Source: Cristatella mucedo (taxonomy: Eukaryota; Bryozoa; Phylactolaemata; Cristatellidae). Taken from it: a stretch of DNA of 62,000 nucleotides. The stretch is from assembly GCA_009760855.2 (NCBI GenBank), contig WPIO01000099.1, forward strand, positions 817,501 to 879,500, in the 5' to 3' direction. The translations under genes and the position numbers were made by a program. Positions 1 to 11,191 of this stretch are shown here, one piece after another; position 1 is the stretch's first letter, and each line of letters begins with the position of its first letter. The notes below the pieces were generated by a model, which was not told the DNA's origin, did no database searches, and saw only the letters and a list, made by a program, of their open reading frames with translations.

Positions 1-449
1 GCACAAGCAACCAATGGCAGCGGCGAACTCGCGATCGACGACGCGACGACGGCTGCGGAAGCGCGAACTGCACCTACCGGCTGCTACAGATAGGACGCTT
101 CGCGAAGACGTATTTTGCCGAGGAAGTATTTTTAGAACCAGCTATCGCAGCGCGAAAACGAATAGCTCGATAACGAGCCCCATGAATTACCCCCAACTCG
201 TCACGCCAATTTCCGCTTTGGGAAATCCCCAGGGCCTCCCCCAGTCTATTACGTCATCAGTCAGCTAAAGTGCATTTGTATCTGGCTGCCGCCACTTCTA
301 GCGCAGTAGCCCGCCATCCGCGTCAAGAAGTCACGATATTATGAAGTGAATCTCACCGATGAATAGTAAAAAATGACGGTAGTGTACCTTAATGCTGTAT
401 AGAGCGTCCCAGTGAGAAATCTCAGCCCGGTCAAACCGAGCACAACCAG
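1..449. other. No recognised feature
   Basis: CpG-rich first 150 bp, then unassigned sequence. No coding or repeat family match. Confidence 0.6.
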
Positions 450-820
450 CCGTCGGCCGGTTGGCTGATCTCCAGAGATGTCTGCATTTACGACAGCCCG
501 CCTCGACCTCTGTAGCTCGCTACTTGCTGGTATACCAGCCTGTGCAATCAGGCACTTAAAGTTGGTGCAATACTCTGCAGCAAGGTTTCTGTCATGAGCG
601 GCGCAGTTGCCACGTCTCACCACTTCTTGCCGACCAGCACTGGCTCCCAGTCAAGCACCACGTCGACTTAGACGTTCTGTCACTCACTTTTACGTTCCTT
701 CATTATTTGGCTCCTGCGTACCTATCAGAACATTACTCCCTTACCATGTTGGGCATAGCAACACCTGCTTTTCTGCCTCAAATCGCTTAGGTCCTGATTT
801 TGCCCTTGGTTTGCTTATGG
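450..820 (+). mobile_element. LINE-A fragment, degenerate RT C-terminal region
   Basis: Broken frames still show CRHLLPTST-to-WLPVK-type sequence (TGGCTCCCAGTCAAGCA) and LAP-type sequence of the CR1/L2 post-RT region. It is 5'- and 3'-truncated. Confidence 0.65.
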
Positions 821-869
821 ATGCTGACAGTGACTATGTTACCTCTAACTACACTATGTATGTTGACTT

Positions 870-2460
870 TCTACATATCACAGTGGGAGACTCCATAGTA
901 TTGACGCAAATGAAAAAAGATCATCTGAGGAACTTCTTAAATATGGGGTACGTCAGGGATCTCTGCTTGGTCCAGTTCTTTTCACGGTTTATACTTTCCC
1001 TCTTGCCGTTATGATTGCCGAGCACAATCTTCGTTTTCACTTCTATGCAGATGACACTCTTACGCAAGAAAAACTACTCTCCTACTGCCGACTATGGCTC
1101 ATCCTTTTCAGCGGTCCTGAGCTGCTACTGCCATGCTACTCACTACCTCAACTGCTCTCCTGACTCTGCTATGCTTCCCACTTTCTCTTTGTTGCGTGAG
1201 ACGAAGTCTGTTGGCTACCGAATACGTACCGAAAGCCGATTAGGCTGTGAGTGCGCTATACTAAACTCTCCTGCGTAACACCCACATGGTCTTTATGACT
1301 TTATGGAGTTACAAACGGAGACACGTTAAATTACATTACATTACATAACTCTGCTATATCCGTGCTTTGATCTCTCCCAGCCCTCTAGCACGTCGAATTC
1401 TCTCAGCTCCTCTGCTGCATGTATTGATGACATCCGTACACGGATGGTAGCAAACTTTCTTAAACTGAACGATGATAAAACCAACTTACTAGTTACAGGC
1501 AAATCGAGTGTGATTCGGTAATAAGAAAGGCTGCCGCTCAAAATTGGCTCCGCCGGCACATCTCCCCTTTGAATATGCACAAAACCTTGGTGTCCATATT
1601 CCAAAGTGACCTTTCATTAGACGACCACATCAGCTTCACAATCAAATCTGCCTAATTTCAGCTACATAAAATTGCTAAAATTCGGGCTTGCATTGACAGG
1701 GATACCACATCTAAACTGGTTCATGCCATTGTGACATCCCGTCTTGCCTTCTGCAACTCACTGCGTGTTCGTCTACCGGCATGTGGAATCAGGCGCTTAC
1801 AGCTGATGCAAAACTCTGCAGCTAGGTTCATCTGTTGTGACAGTGGCAGCTGTCACATCACACCACTTTCGCCAACCTGCAATTGCTCCCAGTCAAGCAA
1901 CGCATCGACTTCAATGTTTTGTCACTCACTTTTGGGTCACTTCATTCTTTCGCTCCAGCCTATCTCTCAGATCTACTCCCCCGCCAGGCCAATCATCGCT
2001 GGACCCGCTTGTCGGAGCCTAACTGTTGACCTATACCTCATGCAAATCTCAAATCCTTTGGAGACCGAGCTATTAGTTCGCATGCTTCTAAGGCATGGAA
2101 CTTACTTCCTACCTGCGTCACGACATCTCCTGACTTGTCCGTATTTAAAAAGAAACTAAAAACGCATCTATTTATGTTAGCATTTAGTGGGTCCTGTGAT
2201 TCATCCCTTATGTGCTTATGCGTGCCGATACTGTGCATGCTACCACTAACCAAACTTGCATGCTGACCTTGTGCATGTCACCCCTAACCATGTTATTCCT
2301 GTCGTTTATTGAGCATGCTTCCACTAACTAACTATTAACCACTAATTATTTGATCGTGTTTCCTTTGCAGAAAACGTAAAGTACCAAGAAAGAGGTTGAG
2401 TTTTCCGAGGGCGCTATATCAAATGCATTATTATTATTATTATTACTATTATTGTTAGCT
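870..2460 (+). mobile_element. LINE-A copy (CR1/L2-like retrotransposon), interrupted by LINE-B
   Basis: Starts in the RT domain: GVRQGSLLGPVLFTVYTFPL and HFYADDTL (motif C YADD). It is cut at about 1062 by a LINE-B insertion and resumes at about 1356 through LNDDKT, ARNLG-like and WLPVK-like blocks. The 3' region then runs to the (ATT)n tail near 2429-2456. It has multiple frameshifts and is inactive. Confidence 0.8.
1062..1355 (+). mobile_element. LINE-B 3' fragment nested in LINE-A
   Basis: Encodes the family B C terminus (FSAVLSCYCHATHYLNCSPD, RETKSVGYR, then a stop) and ends in (ATTAC)n. ACTCT flanks both ends as a possible target-site duplication. The host LINE-A sequence resumes in register, so this insertion is younger. 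Confidence 0.8.
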
Positions 2461-2850
2461 GTACCTCGCAGGAGCCTCAAATTCTTTGGATACCGTGCAT
2501 TTATTTCGTATACTCCCAAAGCCTGGAACGCATTCCCAACTGACGCCTCTCACTTGACAAAATTTAAAAGGAGCTAAAACGTACCTGTTTGTCTCAGCAT
2601 TTGGTGGGTCGATGGGAATCGTATTTTGTTTACTTGTGCATGCTGACATTCTGCATGTTGCCACTAACCGTATTTACATGCTGACACTGCATGTCACCTC
2701 TAACCATGTTATGCTTGTTGACAGTGTGCATGTTACCAGTAACCATTTGATCACGCTTCCTTTGCAGCAAATTTAAAGTGCCTATAAAGAGAATAAGTTC
2801 TCTAACGATGCTATGCAAATGTATTATTACTATTACTATTAAAGCTCTTC
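2461..2850 (+). mobile_element. LINE-A 3' fragment
   Basis: 5'-truncated copy starting in the conserved block before the stop (CCTCAAATTCTTTGGA, CCCAAAGCCTGGAAC). It has the full 3' region and an (ATT)n-type tail. It abuts the tail of the preceding copy. Confidence 0.75.
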
Positions 2851-3519
2851 AGCAGCTACATAAATGATACTGTTATCATTTACTTTATTTACTACGCTTC
2901 TAATTAGAGGTTCAAGACTCCTTACCAAGTAAAAACGTATGCCAGCGTTTACTGCAAACTCCAAAAGAATTTTTTAGGAAATGAACTAAGCACAGGCAGG
3001 ACGCCATTTTTGGGCGTCAGCTTAAAAATCTTCACCAGCATAACCTCTGAATTATCGTCACTAATTTTAAATATGTCCGATGACATAACTCAAGAATGGG
3101 TCAACAAAAATCAGAAATTAAATTCGGGCGTTGCTTAGGTATGAGCGAGAGACAGAATTCCCTATAGTGAGCCTAGAAGGGAGATTAGATTGAAAAGTTA
3201 GCAAACTCCTCAGTGGTGCAGACTGAGGTAGAATTTTATATACTCGTCTGGTATCTCAAATTTTGGAAGCGATTGAATACGTACACAATTGTCAAGTCCG
3301 TCTCGAGTGCGTCGGTCTGCATAGTCTCGTCTGGACATTAGTGGCATGCACTGCAACGTTTCAGGTCCTATCTTAATGGAAGGCCTGTCAAAGGGCAACC
3401 GGTAATCCGAGGCGAGCCTAGAGTGCGGGACAAACCTCGGGTGCTGCGCTTGGTCCGGTTTCCGTCGAAATCCTTTTCTTCCCGATGCCCGAAACCCAAT
3501 GAAAAAAATGTACTCTTTC
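2851..3519. other. No recognised feature
   Basis: AT-rich single-copy-looking sequence between two LINE-A copies. Confidence 0.5.
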
Positions 3520-4079
3520 ATTTGCGTTCGCATGACATTCAGCTGTACCTATGCTTCAGTACATCCATACCTTGGATTTCAGCACATCAAATTCTCCTAA
3601 CTCCCTTGCTGCATGCATTGCTGACATTCACACTTGGATGCCAACAAACTGTCTCATATTGAATGACGATACGAACCACCTTCCTAGTTAGGGCAAATCA
3701 ATTGTGACTCGGAAATTAGAACGCTTGGCGCTCATTATCAGCTCAGCCAGCATTCACTTCTCGCCGACCTGCACTGGCTCCCAGTCAAGCAACGGATCAA
3801 CTTCAGTTTTGTCGCTCACTTTTAGGCCACTTCACTCTTTGGCCCCAGCCTATCTCTCAGATCTACTCCCCCATCGTACCACCCGCTTTTCGGAATCCAA
3901 CAGTTTACCACTACCTCGTACAAACTTCAAATCCTTTGGAGACTGTGCATTTAGTTCGTATGCTCGCAAAGCCTGGAACTCCCGACTTGCGTCAGAACAT
4001 CCTCTGACTTGACCACATTTAAAAAGAACTTAAAACCACACCTATTTACGACAGCATTTAGTGAGTTCCTGTGATTCGT

Positions 4080-4080
<1 letters not shown>

Positions 4081-4157
<77 letters not shown>

Positions 4158-4200
4158 TTATATTTATATATATATTTATATATTTATATATTTATATATT
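4081..4200. repeat. (TA)n / (TTTATA)n microsatellite, SINE-1 tail
   Basis: About 65 bp of pure TA followed by interrupted TTTATA units. It forms the 3' tail of the SINE-1 copy. Confidence 0.9.
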
Positions 4201-4351
4201 AAATCCATTTCTATAGCGCCCCAAGTGAACTTAATCTCTATTCAGGCGCTTCACATATGCCTCCGGGCTCGAGCCCACGACCTCAGCCAGACCTTGGTCG
4301 GCGGGGGGGGGGGCGAGCACCTTAACCACTGGACAAAACCAGCTCGGTCCT
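4081..4351 (-). mobile_element. SINE-1 copy (tRNA-derived) nested in LINE-A
   Basis: Read on the minus strand: a tRNA-like head with an A-box-like TGGTTAAGGTGCTCG and a B-box-like GGGCTCGAGCCC, a run of 11 C, then a LINE-A-like 3' tail (GAAGCGCCTGAATAGAGATT) ending in (TA)n with (TAAATA)n variants at 4081-4200. Confidence 0.75.
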
Positions 4352-4572
4352 TCATGCGCTTATGCGTGCTGGCACTGCGCATGCTGCCACTAACCACGTT
4401 TGCATGCTGATCCTGTGCATGTCACCCCTAACCATGTTAATTGCGTTGTTTATCAAGCATGGTATTACTCACCATTCAATCGCGTTTTCCTTTGCAGAAA
4501 ATGTAAAGCGCCTAGGAAGAGATTGAGTCCTCTGATTAGCGCTTTATCAAGTGCATTATTATTATTACATCT

Positions 4573-4920
4573 ATTGCTGAATCTGCACGAAATGTATGTG
4601 TCCTATTCCAAAGTGACTTTTCACTTGACGACCACATCAGCTCCGCAGTCACATCTCCCGACTTTCAGCTGCGTAGCATTGCAGATTTGGGGAAGTAGGT
4701 GCAGTGTCCCTGCTTACGCAAGGTTCAGCATTTGTTGGATCTTTGTGATTCGTTCTTTGCGTGCATGTACCTACTTACACTATGCCTGCTGCTTGCGGAA
4801 TTTACCACCAATCATTTGGTAATGCTTTCTATAAAGCATCTGTGAAGTGCTCAGTTCTCTGAGGCGTTATACGAATGCATTACTATCATAATTATTACCA
4901 ATATTATTACTTTCAAGCTG
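4573..4920 (+). mobile_element. LINE-A fragment with internal deletion
   Basis: Contains the ATSAPQ/LDDHIS-equivalent region, jumps to the 3' region (GTGATTCGTTCTTTGCGTGC) and ends in an ATTATT-rich tail. The central part of the usual sequence is missing. Confidence 0.6.
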
Positions 4921-5702
4921 GTCCTTACATTCGTGACGTAGTCTCGATTTTTGTAACTGACTGCTTGCAGGTCTCCCGGCTTGTGCGATTAGGCGCCGAT
5001 ACGCTGATACTCGGTGCGAAACTCTGCTACCAGGCTTGCCTGTCGTGAGCGACGCAGTTGCCTCATTACACCTCTTCTAATCGATTTTCACCGATACCTA
5101 ATCAAGCAGCCAATAAACTTCAAGGTACTATCACTCACTGTTCGTTCCCTCCATTTTACGGCTCCAGCCTAGCCGTTCGCCGAACTTATTCCCAATCAGG
5201 TCAGCTCTTTTTGACTCCAGTCGCTTAGCGGTGCCTTGGAATCAAGCTCAAATCTTTTTTTGGAGACCGGTACTTGTACTTGATTCTTCTTAAGCCTTGA
5301 ACTGGCTACCGGCTTAAACGACTTCTTATTCTTCTTATTGTTATAATTACTATTATTCAATGAAACGAGACGTTTTCTCTGCTTTCGAATCAGCTTCTTA
5401 ACCAGCTTCGCAGCTGCCATGTTTTGACTGCAGTTGACTGGCAAAGATACAGAAGGCTCAGGTTTTAAGCGCGAGCAGCGGCCGTGCGCTCCGAAGTAGA
5501 TCCTGTCAACTTGTATCCTCCATGCTATTCTTGCTATCTATCCATGCCATGCTATTCTTGTTTTTTATTGAGCAGGCTACCACAAACTATTCGATCGCGC
5601 TTCCCTTGCAGCAAGCGTAAGTGCCTAGAAAGAGACCAGATTTTCTCAGGGCTCTATTTCAAATGTGTTACAATTATTATTATTATTATTATTATTATTA
5701 AT
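4921..5702 (+). mobile_element. LINE-A fragment, highly diverged
   Basis: Remnant of the post-RT region (GCTTGCAGGTCTCCCGGCTT onward) to about 5215. An unassigned AT-rich stretch follows, then a clear LINE-A 3' end at about 5515-5700 with (ATT)10. It may be two separate fragments. Confidence 0.55.
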
Positions 5703-5829
5703 ACCATCCAATTGGTCCTTTCGGTTGAGCTTTTCCAATCTGCACTATATACTCAGTGGGATAATCAGACGAGCAGCACAGAAGAAGAATCGTGCAGTCA
5801 AGGATAGCGTATTAAAACTGGACTCGCAT

Positions 5830-6195
5830 CAAGACCAAAGGCATCCGCGGGGTTCACGCGGAAGCAAAAAAGGGGGAGGCTTAAGGGGCAGCTGTGTGGC
5901 TGCTGCATCCTCTGCCTCAGCCGCCACAGTTCGGCGCGACGCTCCGGCGCTCCTCGTATATCCCGGCGCTCCTCCGACGCTCCGGCGCTCCTCCTATAGA
6001 AGCGCCGGAGCCTGCAGCGATCGGAATCGGATTCGCGTGCCAAATCGAAAGTCGTGCGCGTCGTCTGTCGCGCCTGCCGACCGAAGTTTCGCCGCGCCCT
6101 AGCAACGGTGAAAACTAGCGCGGCCTCCTCTCGTCGACGAAAGTGATTTCTTAGAAGCGACTCCGAGCGACGGCGAGCCAATAGAACCCCTGAAA
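5830..6195. promoter_or_regulatory. CpG-rich block with short tandem GC repeats
   Basis: Sharply GC- and CpG-rich against AT-richer flanks. It contains repeated CTCCGGCGCTCCTC units between about 5940 and 5995 and a CCTAGCAACGG motif near 6099 resembling an RFX half-site. No coding frame is recognisable on either strand. It could be a promoter of an unseen gene or a GC-rich satellite remnant. Confidence 0.3.
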
Positions 6196-6489
6196 TGTAA
6201 TGCATTGCAAAGGTTACAGGCTGAACGACTAGCGCAGGTTGAAGGTTGCAGCCGACCGCTAACGCGGGCAGAGAAGCTCAAGCGGTATGGCAAAATTCTT
6301 CGTCTAGTCCTTGGCAAAATAGTGGCCGCAGACAAAATAATTTTTATTCAGGAATATCGTTCCATTTTTGTGCAAGGAATTAATTAGGTTGTGCGTATGT
6401 TCAACGTGATTCAGAGGTCGAGGAAAACGAGAAAACTTTTGGGAAGACAAAACTAGATTGAGTCTAAATAATTTTGTCTCGAACATGAT

Positions 6490-7480
6490 AATGTAATGTA
6501 ACGTAATGTATCTCCGTCAGTAACTCCACAAAGTCATAAGGACCATGTGGGTGTTACGCAGGAGAGTTTTGTATAGCGCACTCACAGCCTAAGCGGCTTT
6601 CGGCACGCATTCGGTAGCCAACAGACTTCGTCTCACGCAACAAAGAAAAAGTGGGAAGCATAGCAGAGTTAGGAGAGCAGTTGAGGTAATGAGTAGCATA
6701 GAAGTAGCAGTTCAGGACCGCTGAAAAAGATGTGCCATAGTCGGCATCAGGAGAGTAGATGTCGTTGCGTAAGAATTGTGGAAGCGAGTTCCACAGTTTA
6801 GGACCTGCAGAGCTAAAGCTTCTGTCGCCAACTGTCTTTAAGCGGAGGAATGGGACAGCTAATTTATTGTCCACACAGGACCTGAGGGCGCGAACAGGCT
6901 GAAACTGATGCAGCAGTTCAGCTACGTATGAAGGAGCCAAGCCGTGGCGGGCCTTGTGGGTCAGCGTAAGAACTTTGCTCTGTATCCTTTGCTCAACCGG
7001 CAACCATTCTAGCTCTTCCAGCAAAGGAGACACGTGCTCAAACCGCTGGGACTTGAAGACCAGCCTTGCAGCCATATTCAAAGTCCGCTGTAGAGGCATA
7101 ATAGCTTTCTTTGTAGCCCAGCCAAAAGGGAATTACAATAATCAAGCCGAGACAGAACTAAAGAGCTAGTTAAATTTTTTACAGGCCACTATGGGAGACA
7201 GCTTCTAATCTTGGATAGGGATCGGATGTGATGGCTAGCTGTAGAGGCAGTCTTCTGAATGAAGCTTTTGAAATTGAGGCAGCTGTCGAACACGACACCT
7301 AAATTTCGAGCACGTGGTGAAGGTCGCACAATAGCATCACCTATTAGAACAGCAAAGCCTTGTAATCCAGCCACACGCTTAGGGTGTCCTATGAGCAGCA
7401 GTTCGGTTTTATCGTCATTTACTTTCAGGAAGTTTTCCGACATCCAGGATCGAATATCGGCAAGGCAATAATGTATCCAA
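6490..7480 (-). mobile_element. LINE-B copy, longest in window
   Basis: From a (GTAAT)n tail at about 6490 it reads on the minus strand through the family C terminus (RETKSVGYRMRAESRLGCEC) and post-RT blocks WLPVEQRIQSKVLTLTHKAR and GLAPSYVAELL. After a frameshift near 7100-7190 come ARNLGVVFDS and VNDDKTELLLIG. It is 5'-truncated before the RT catalytic motif. The CR1-like assignment is by motif order. Confidence 0.8.
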
Positions 7481-8074
7481 AGAGAGCTGTACACCGGTAA
7501 ATTACACAGTAATAAGATGGCCACCGGAAAAACTTGAACTAAAAGCATGAGCATTAATTGGTTTTATTTTTCCATCTTGAAATGTGCATTCCAGATTTTT
7601 TCTCGTTCGCTTCGCTGAATAATAAACCAACGTAATTTTGAATGTTAGACAGTGCGGGATTGAATGAGTTAGTGACATAGCGATTGAGCCCCGTCAGTAA
7701 ATACGATTCGCCAACATGGCGCTTACGCAGTGACGTTAAGGATATCTATAGCACCAAGACTGCAGTACAGCTTCGATGAGTGTTGCGTCAAAATTACGTA
7801 CCGGAGTGAAAATTAATTATCTTTCACACGTGGCTTCACGCGTGGTGGCGTTTCGGCAGTCCTGCCGGCGTTTACAGCGCTCGGCGGAGAGCCGCAGTCT
7901 TTCTAGAGCCCTCTCTGGAAACGAGCGTAAAACCTTCTCCATAAACTGGAAAGCCTGCTCAAGCTAGGAATACAGCATGCACTCTCATAATTAAAATGAT
8001 CTGTTAATTTTTTCGCATTGAATTACTAAAAAGCAAAACGCCGGATTTTCGCTTAGCGCGGTGTTGAATTGCGT
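7481..8074. other. No recognised feature
   Basis: Unassigned sequence after the truncated 5' end of the LINE-B copy. No gene seen on either strand. Confidence 0.5.
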
Positions 8075-8473
8075 ATTTTAATAATAATAACAATAAGTTT
8101 GATAAAGCACCCTCAGAGAACTCAATCTCTTTCTAGGTGCTTTAAACTTGCTGCAAAGAGAAACGCGATTGAATGGTAATACCAAGCTTGATAAGCAACA
8201 CGAATAACATGGTTAGGGGTGACATGCACAGGGTCAGCATGCAAGTGCGATTAGTGGCAACATGCACAGTATCAGTACGCCTAACCACGTAAAGAACAAT
8301 TCACAGGGACCCACTAAATGCTGTCCTAAATAGGTGTGTTTTTAAGTTCTTTTTAAATGTATTCTAGTCAGGGGATGTTCTGACGCAAGTCATGAGTGAG
8401 TTCCAGGCCCTGGGAGCATATTAACTAAACGCGCGGTCTCCAAAGGATTTGAGGTTTGTATGCGGTAGTGGTA
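8075..8473 (-). mobile_element. LINE-A 3' fragment
   Basis: Starts at an (ATT)n-type tail (8079) and reads on the minus strand into the conserved CCAAAGGATTTGAGG block. A SINE-2 copy abuts its truncated end. Confidence 0.8.
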
Positions 8474-8645
8474 AAATAAATAAATAAATCCTAGCTGCTT
8501 AAACAGCCTCTTTTTGTATAGCGACAGAAGAGCCTTTATGGCTATCACACAGCTTGCAGTGGCGATAAAGGATCGCCCACCACAGGAATCGAACCCACGA
8601 TCTCGGGACCGAGGTCGTGAAAGCAACCGCCTTACCTAGTGTGCC
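8473..8645 (-). mobile_element. SINE-2 copy
   Basis: On the minus strand: a tRNA-like head with B box GGTTCGATTCC, a body GGCGATCCTTTATCGCCACT and a pyrimidine/A-rich end with (AAATA)n next to LINE-A. Confidence 0.75.
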
Positions 8646-8700
8646 GTACACTTGTAAATACGCAGAAAGAGCTCGTCCCCGACTCTCTACCGGTGGACTG

Positions 8701-9009
8701 TGTGATGCAGTGCTGCAGTGCGGTTAAAACACAGGCGGCCACAACTGGGTGCCGAAAGCAACAGTTTATTGTGGGCCTGTTAGTAGTGGTTACGCGCCGG
8801 CGCAAGCGCTTTACGCGGCGCGCACCGGACCGATGGAGTTAACTTCGCGAACTCCCGAAGCCCGAGTATAACCAACTACCCTGTGCGTTTACGCGGCGCG
8901 TACCGGGCCGACGGAGTTAACTACACGAACTCCCGAAGTCCGTGTATAATAAACTATCCTATGCGCGCGTCGTTAGCGATTGTCCCAACCACGAAGGCGG
9001 GTTGCTACA
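8701..9009 (-). mobile_element. Possible solo LTR (weak)
   Basis: On the minus strand the block begins TGTAGCAACC and ends ATCACA. It contains an AATAAA (near 8765) and the 78-bp duplication, which could be a U3-type repeat. No clear 5-bp target duplication flanks it, and no internal retroviral-type coding sequence is present. Confidence 0.25.
8807..8962. repeat. Tandem duplication, two units of 78 bp
   Basis: Units 8807-8884 and 8885-8962 share TTTACGCGGCGCG, GGAGTTAACT and GAACTCCCGAAG with a few substitutions. Confidence 0.8.
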
Positions 9010-9250
9010 GCACCCCAAGATATGAGCAGCGAACTGAGTAGCCGGCAGAACACAACTGCGAAGTCCAAGTTGCACTTAGCTGTTCGTCGCCGTAGGTTCG
9101 TCTCTCGTGCTCTCGAAGCGTAGTCTCGCATTGACTACCAAGCTGCAGCCCCGAGCTCTGTCTGTCGTCCCGTTATATTCTCTCTCCTCTAAACTCCTGA
9201 CCTCGCGCGTAGCAGCTATTTCTACTTCAGCTTTTTAGTCGGTGCACATC

Positions 9251-9466
9251 CTGACCGCATCGTCTGCACCAGGCTTCATTCTAACTTTAGCAGGTAGACC
9301 AGGAGCCGGGCCTGTACTAGGTGTCTTAGTCGAGCCCGCTAAGACAACCACATTAGTCGCTCCATCTCCCAACCGCATCGCCTGCATAAAGCTCCATGCT
9401 AACCTTAGCTAGGTGGATCATGAGCTGGGTGGCCCTAGGCGCCCTAGTCGACCCCGCTAAGGCAAG
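9251..9466. repeat. Tandem duplication, period about 118 bp
   Basis: The block with ACCGCATCG, TCTGCACCAGGCTTCATTCT and AGTCGAGCCCGCTAAG is repeated about 118 bp downstream with roughly 20-25 percent change. No coding sense was recognised. Confidence 0.7.
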
Positions 9467-9499
9467 GGCTCCCATCATGGCTAAGCTGAGAGCTGCACC

Positions 9500-9800
9500 A
9501 GTGCATACTGTTGGATTCCGAAAAGCGTGTGGTACGATGCGTGTCCTGGTGAGGGAGTAGATCTGAGAGATAGGCTGGAGCCAAAGAAGTGACCTTAAAG
9601 TGAGCGACAAAACCTTGAAGTCAATCCGTTGCTTGACAGGGAGCCAGTGCAGGTAGGCGAGAAGTGGGGTAATGTGGCAGCTGCGACACTCACGACAGAC
9701 AAGCCTAGCTGCGGAGTTTGGCACCTGCTGCAATCGCCTGATTGCACATGCCGGTAGGCCAGCGAGCAGTGAGTTGCAAAAGTCGAGACGTCCGGCTACC
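9500..9800 (-). mobile_element. LINE-A fragment, post-RT region only
   Basis: Minus-strand frame reads RLDFCNSLLAGLPACAIRRL, CRSCHITPLLAYLHWLPVKQ and RIDFKVLSLT. Both ends are truncated and there is no (ATT)n tail. Confidence 0.75.
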
Positions 9801-10778
9801 GCCGCCACCTGCAGTGACCTCTTCCAAGGTCTCAGCTAAAGACTCGCCTGCTTTCCGGTTCCGGCTTTCTCTGCGCTGCTGCATTGAACTCGTCCTATTT
9901 TTCGTGTGAGCTTTGCGTGCGTACATACCAGTGCCCCGATGGATCGTCTCCCCGGTTTCACGCTTTTCCCCGGTTTCGCTACGATTTTGTTACGATGCCA
10001 GGCTGACCTGCTAAGATTATGTAGACCAATGAATCAGAGAAAAGGCCATCATTACAATGCTATAAATATTGTAGATAGTTACTGTCATGCACTGAACTCA
10101 TGAAGCTTACCACAATGACTTGCTTCAGGTAACAGTTAGCAACGGTGTGGCATTACGATACGGCCCAGTAGCTAGCACCAAAAATCTATCGCATATTCGC
10201 CATTTGTTCATTGGCTAGTTTATTTTTGCCAAAAGGAACTAGCCTAAAAATCTTGATATCGGCGACCCTGAGAGAACAACGTGAATTGTGAAACTATTGT
10301 ACAAACTTGTACAAACTCGCGTTCCTAATTGTACAGCACTTTCGCTAAGAGACTTGGTGCCGACATTCCAAATTGCCCACGTCATCGTTTAACACTGGCT
10401 CTGTACTGCTCTGTGATTTTGAGGAAGTATCGGTATCGTTTAAGCCGGCGTGAAGGCTAAGCAAGCTAATCGGAGAGCACGGCAAAATCGCTTATCATTA
10501 GCTGACGTAATTTGCCGCTAAGCTATTGGAGCCGCGTACCGTGGCTTACTGATTTCAATGCGTGCAAGCCAAATATTGCTTTGGTAGAGCAGTACATCAC
10601 TATTTTATATGTCAGGCTTTCATTTCTCTGGTAGGCTTGGCCGGTCGCTTGAACTTCTGACTGCATTTGGTTTCGAAGTCTGCAACTATTCAAAGGATTT
10701 TTAATCGCACCTGGTCTCGGAGACCCTCTTCTGCTTGCAACAGATAGTGATCGAAGCTGAAGGAAGAAGAGACGAGAG
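9801..10778. other. No recognised feature
   Basis: Unassigned, no long frame and no family match. Confidence 0.5.
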
Positions 10779-10813
10779 AGACAGAGAGAGAGTGTGTGTG
10801 AGAGAGAGAGTGA

Positions 10814-10849
<36 letters not shown>

Positions 10850-11127
10850 TTGTGAGCGTGTCTGTGTGTGTGTCTGTCTGGTCTGTCTCTCTGTCTGTCT
10901 GGTCTCCCAGTTTGTCTGATCTGTCAGTTTGGCCTGTTTGTATCTCTGTCTGGTCTGTCAGTATCTCTGTCTGTCTGTGTGGTATGTCTGTCCGGTCTGT
11001 CCGGTCTATTCTGGTTTGTCTGTCTGTGAGAGAGCTTATGAGAGTGCACAAATGCAAAGTAGCCATAAGCACACCCAGCCGAAAACGCGTCTGCTCTCCA
11101 CCAGAGTGGCTTCGAGCTTCCATCTCT

Positions 11128-11163
<36 letters not shown>

Positions 11164-11190
11164 TATCTCTCTCTCTCTATCTATCTATCT
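10779..11190. repeat. Mixed simple repeats (GA, GT, TCTG, CT, TCTA)
   Basis: GA and GT tracts at 10779-10850, degenerate CTGTCTGT/GGTCTGTC at 10855-11032, and CT then TCTA runs at 11128-11190. The long open frames here are by-products of the repeats. Confidence 0.9.
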
Positions 11191-11191
11191 A

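Larger units (their letters stand above)
3520..4572 (+). mobile_element. LINE-A fragment interrupted by SINE-1
   Basis: Degenerate RT and 3' region. The sequence breaks at ATTCGTCC (4080) and resumes with TTCATGCGCTTATGCGTGCT near 4352, ending in (ATT)n near 4567. The interrupting block is SINE-1 with a long TA tail. Confidence 0.75.
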
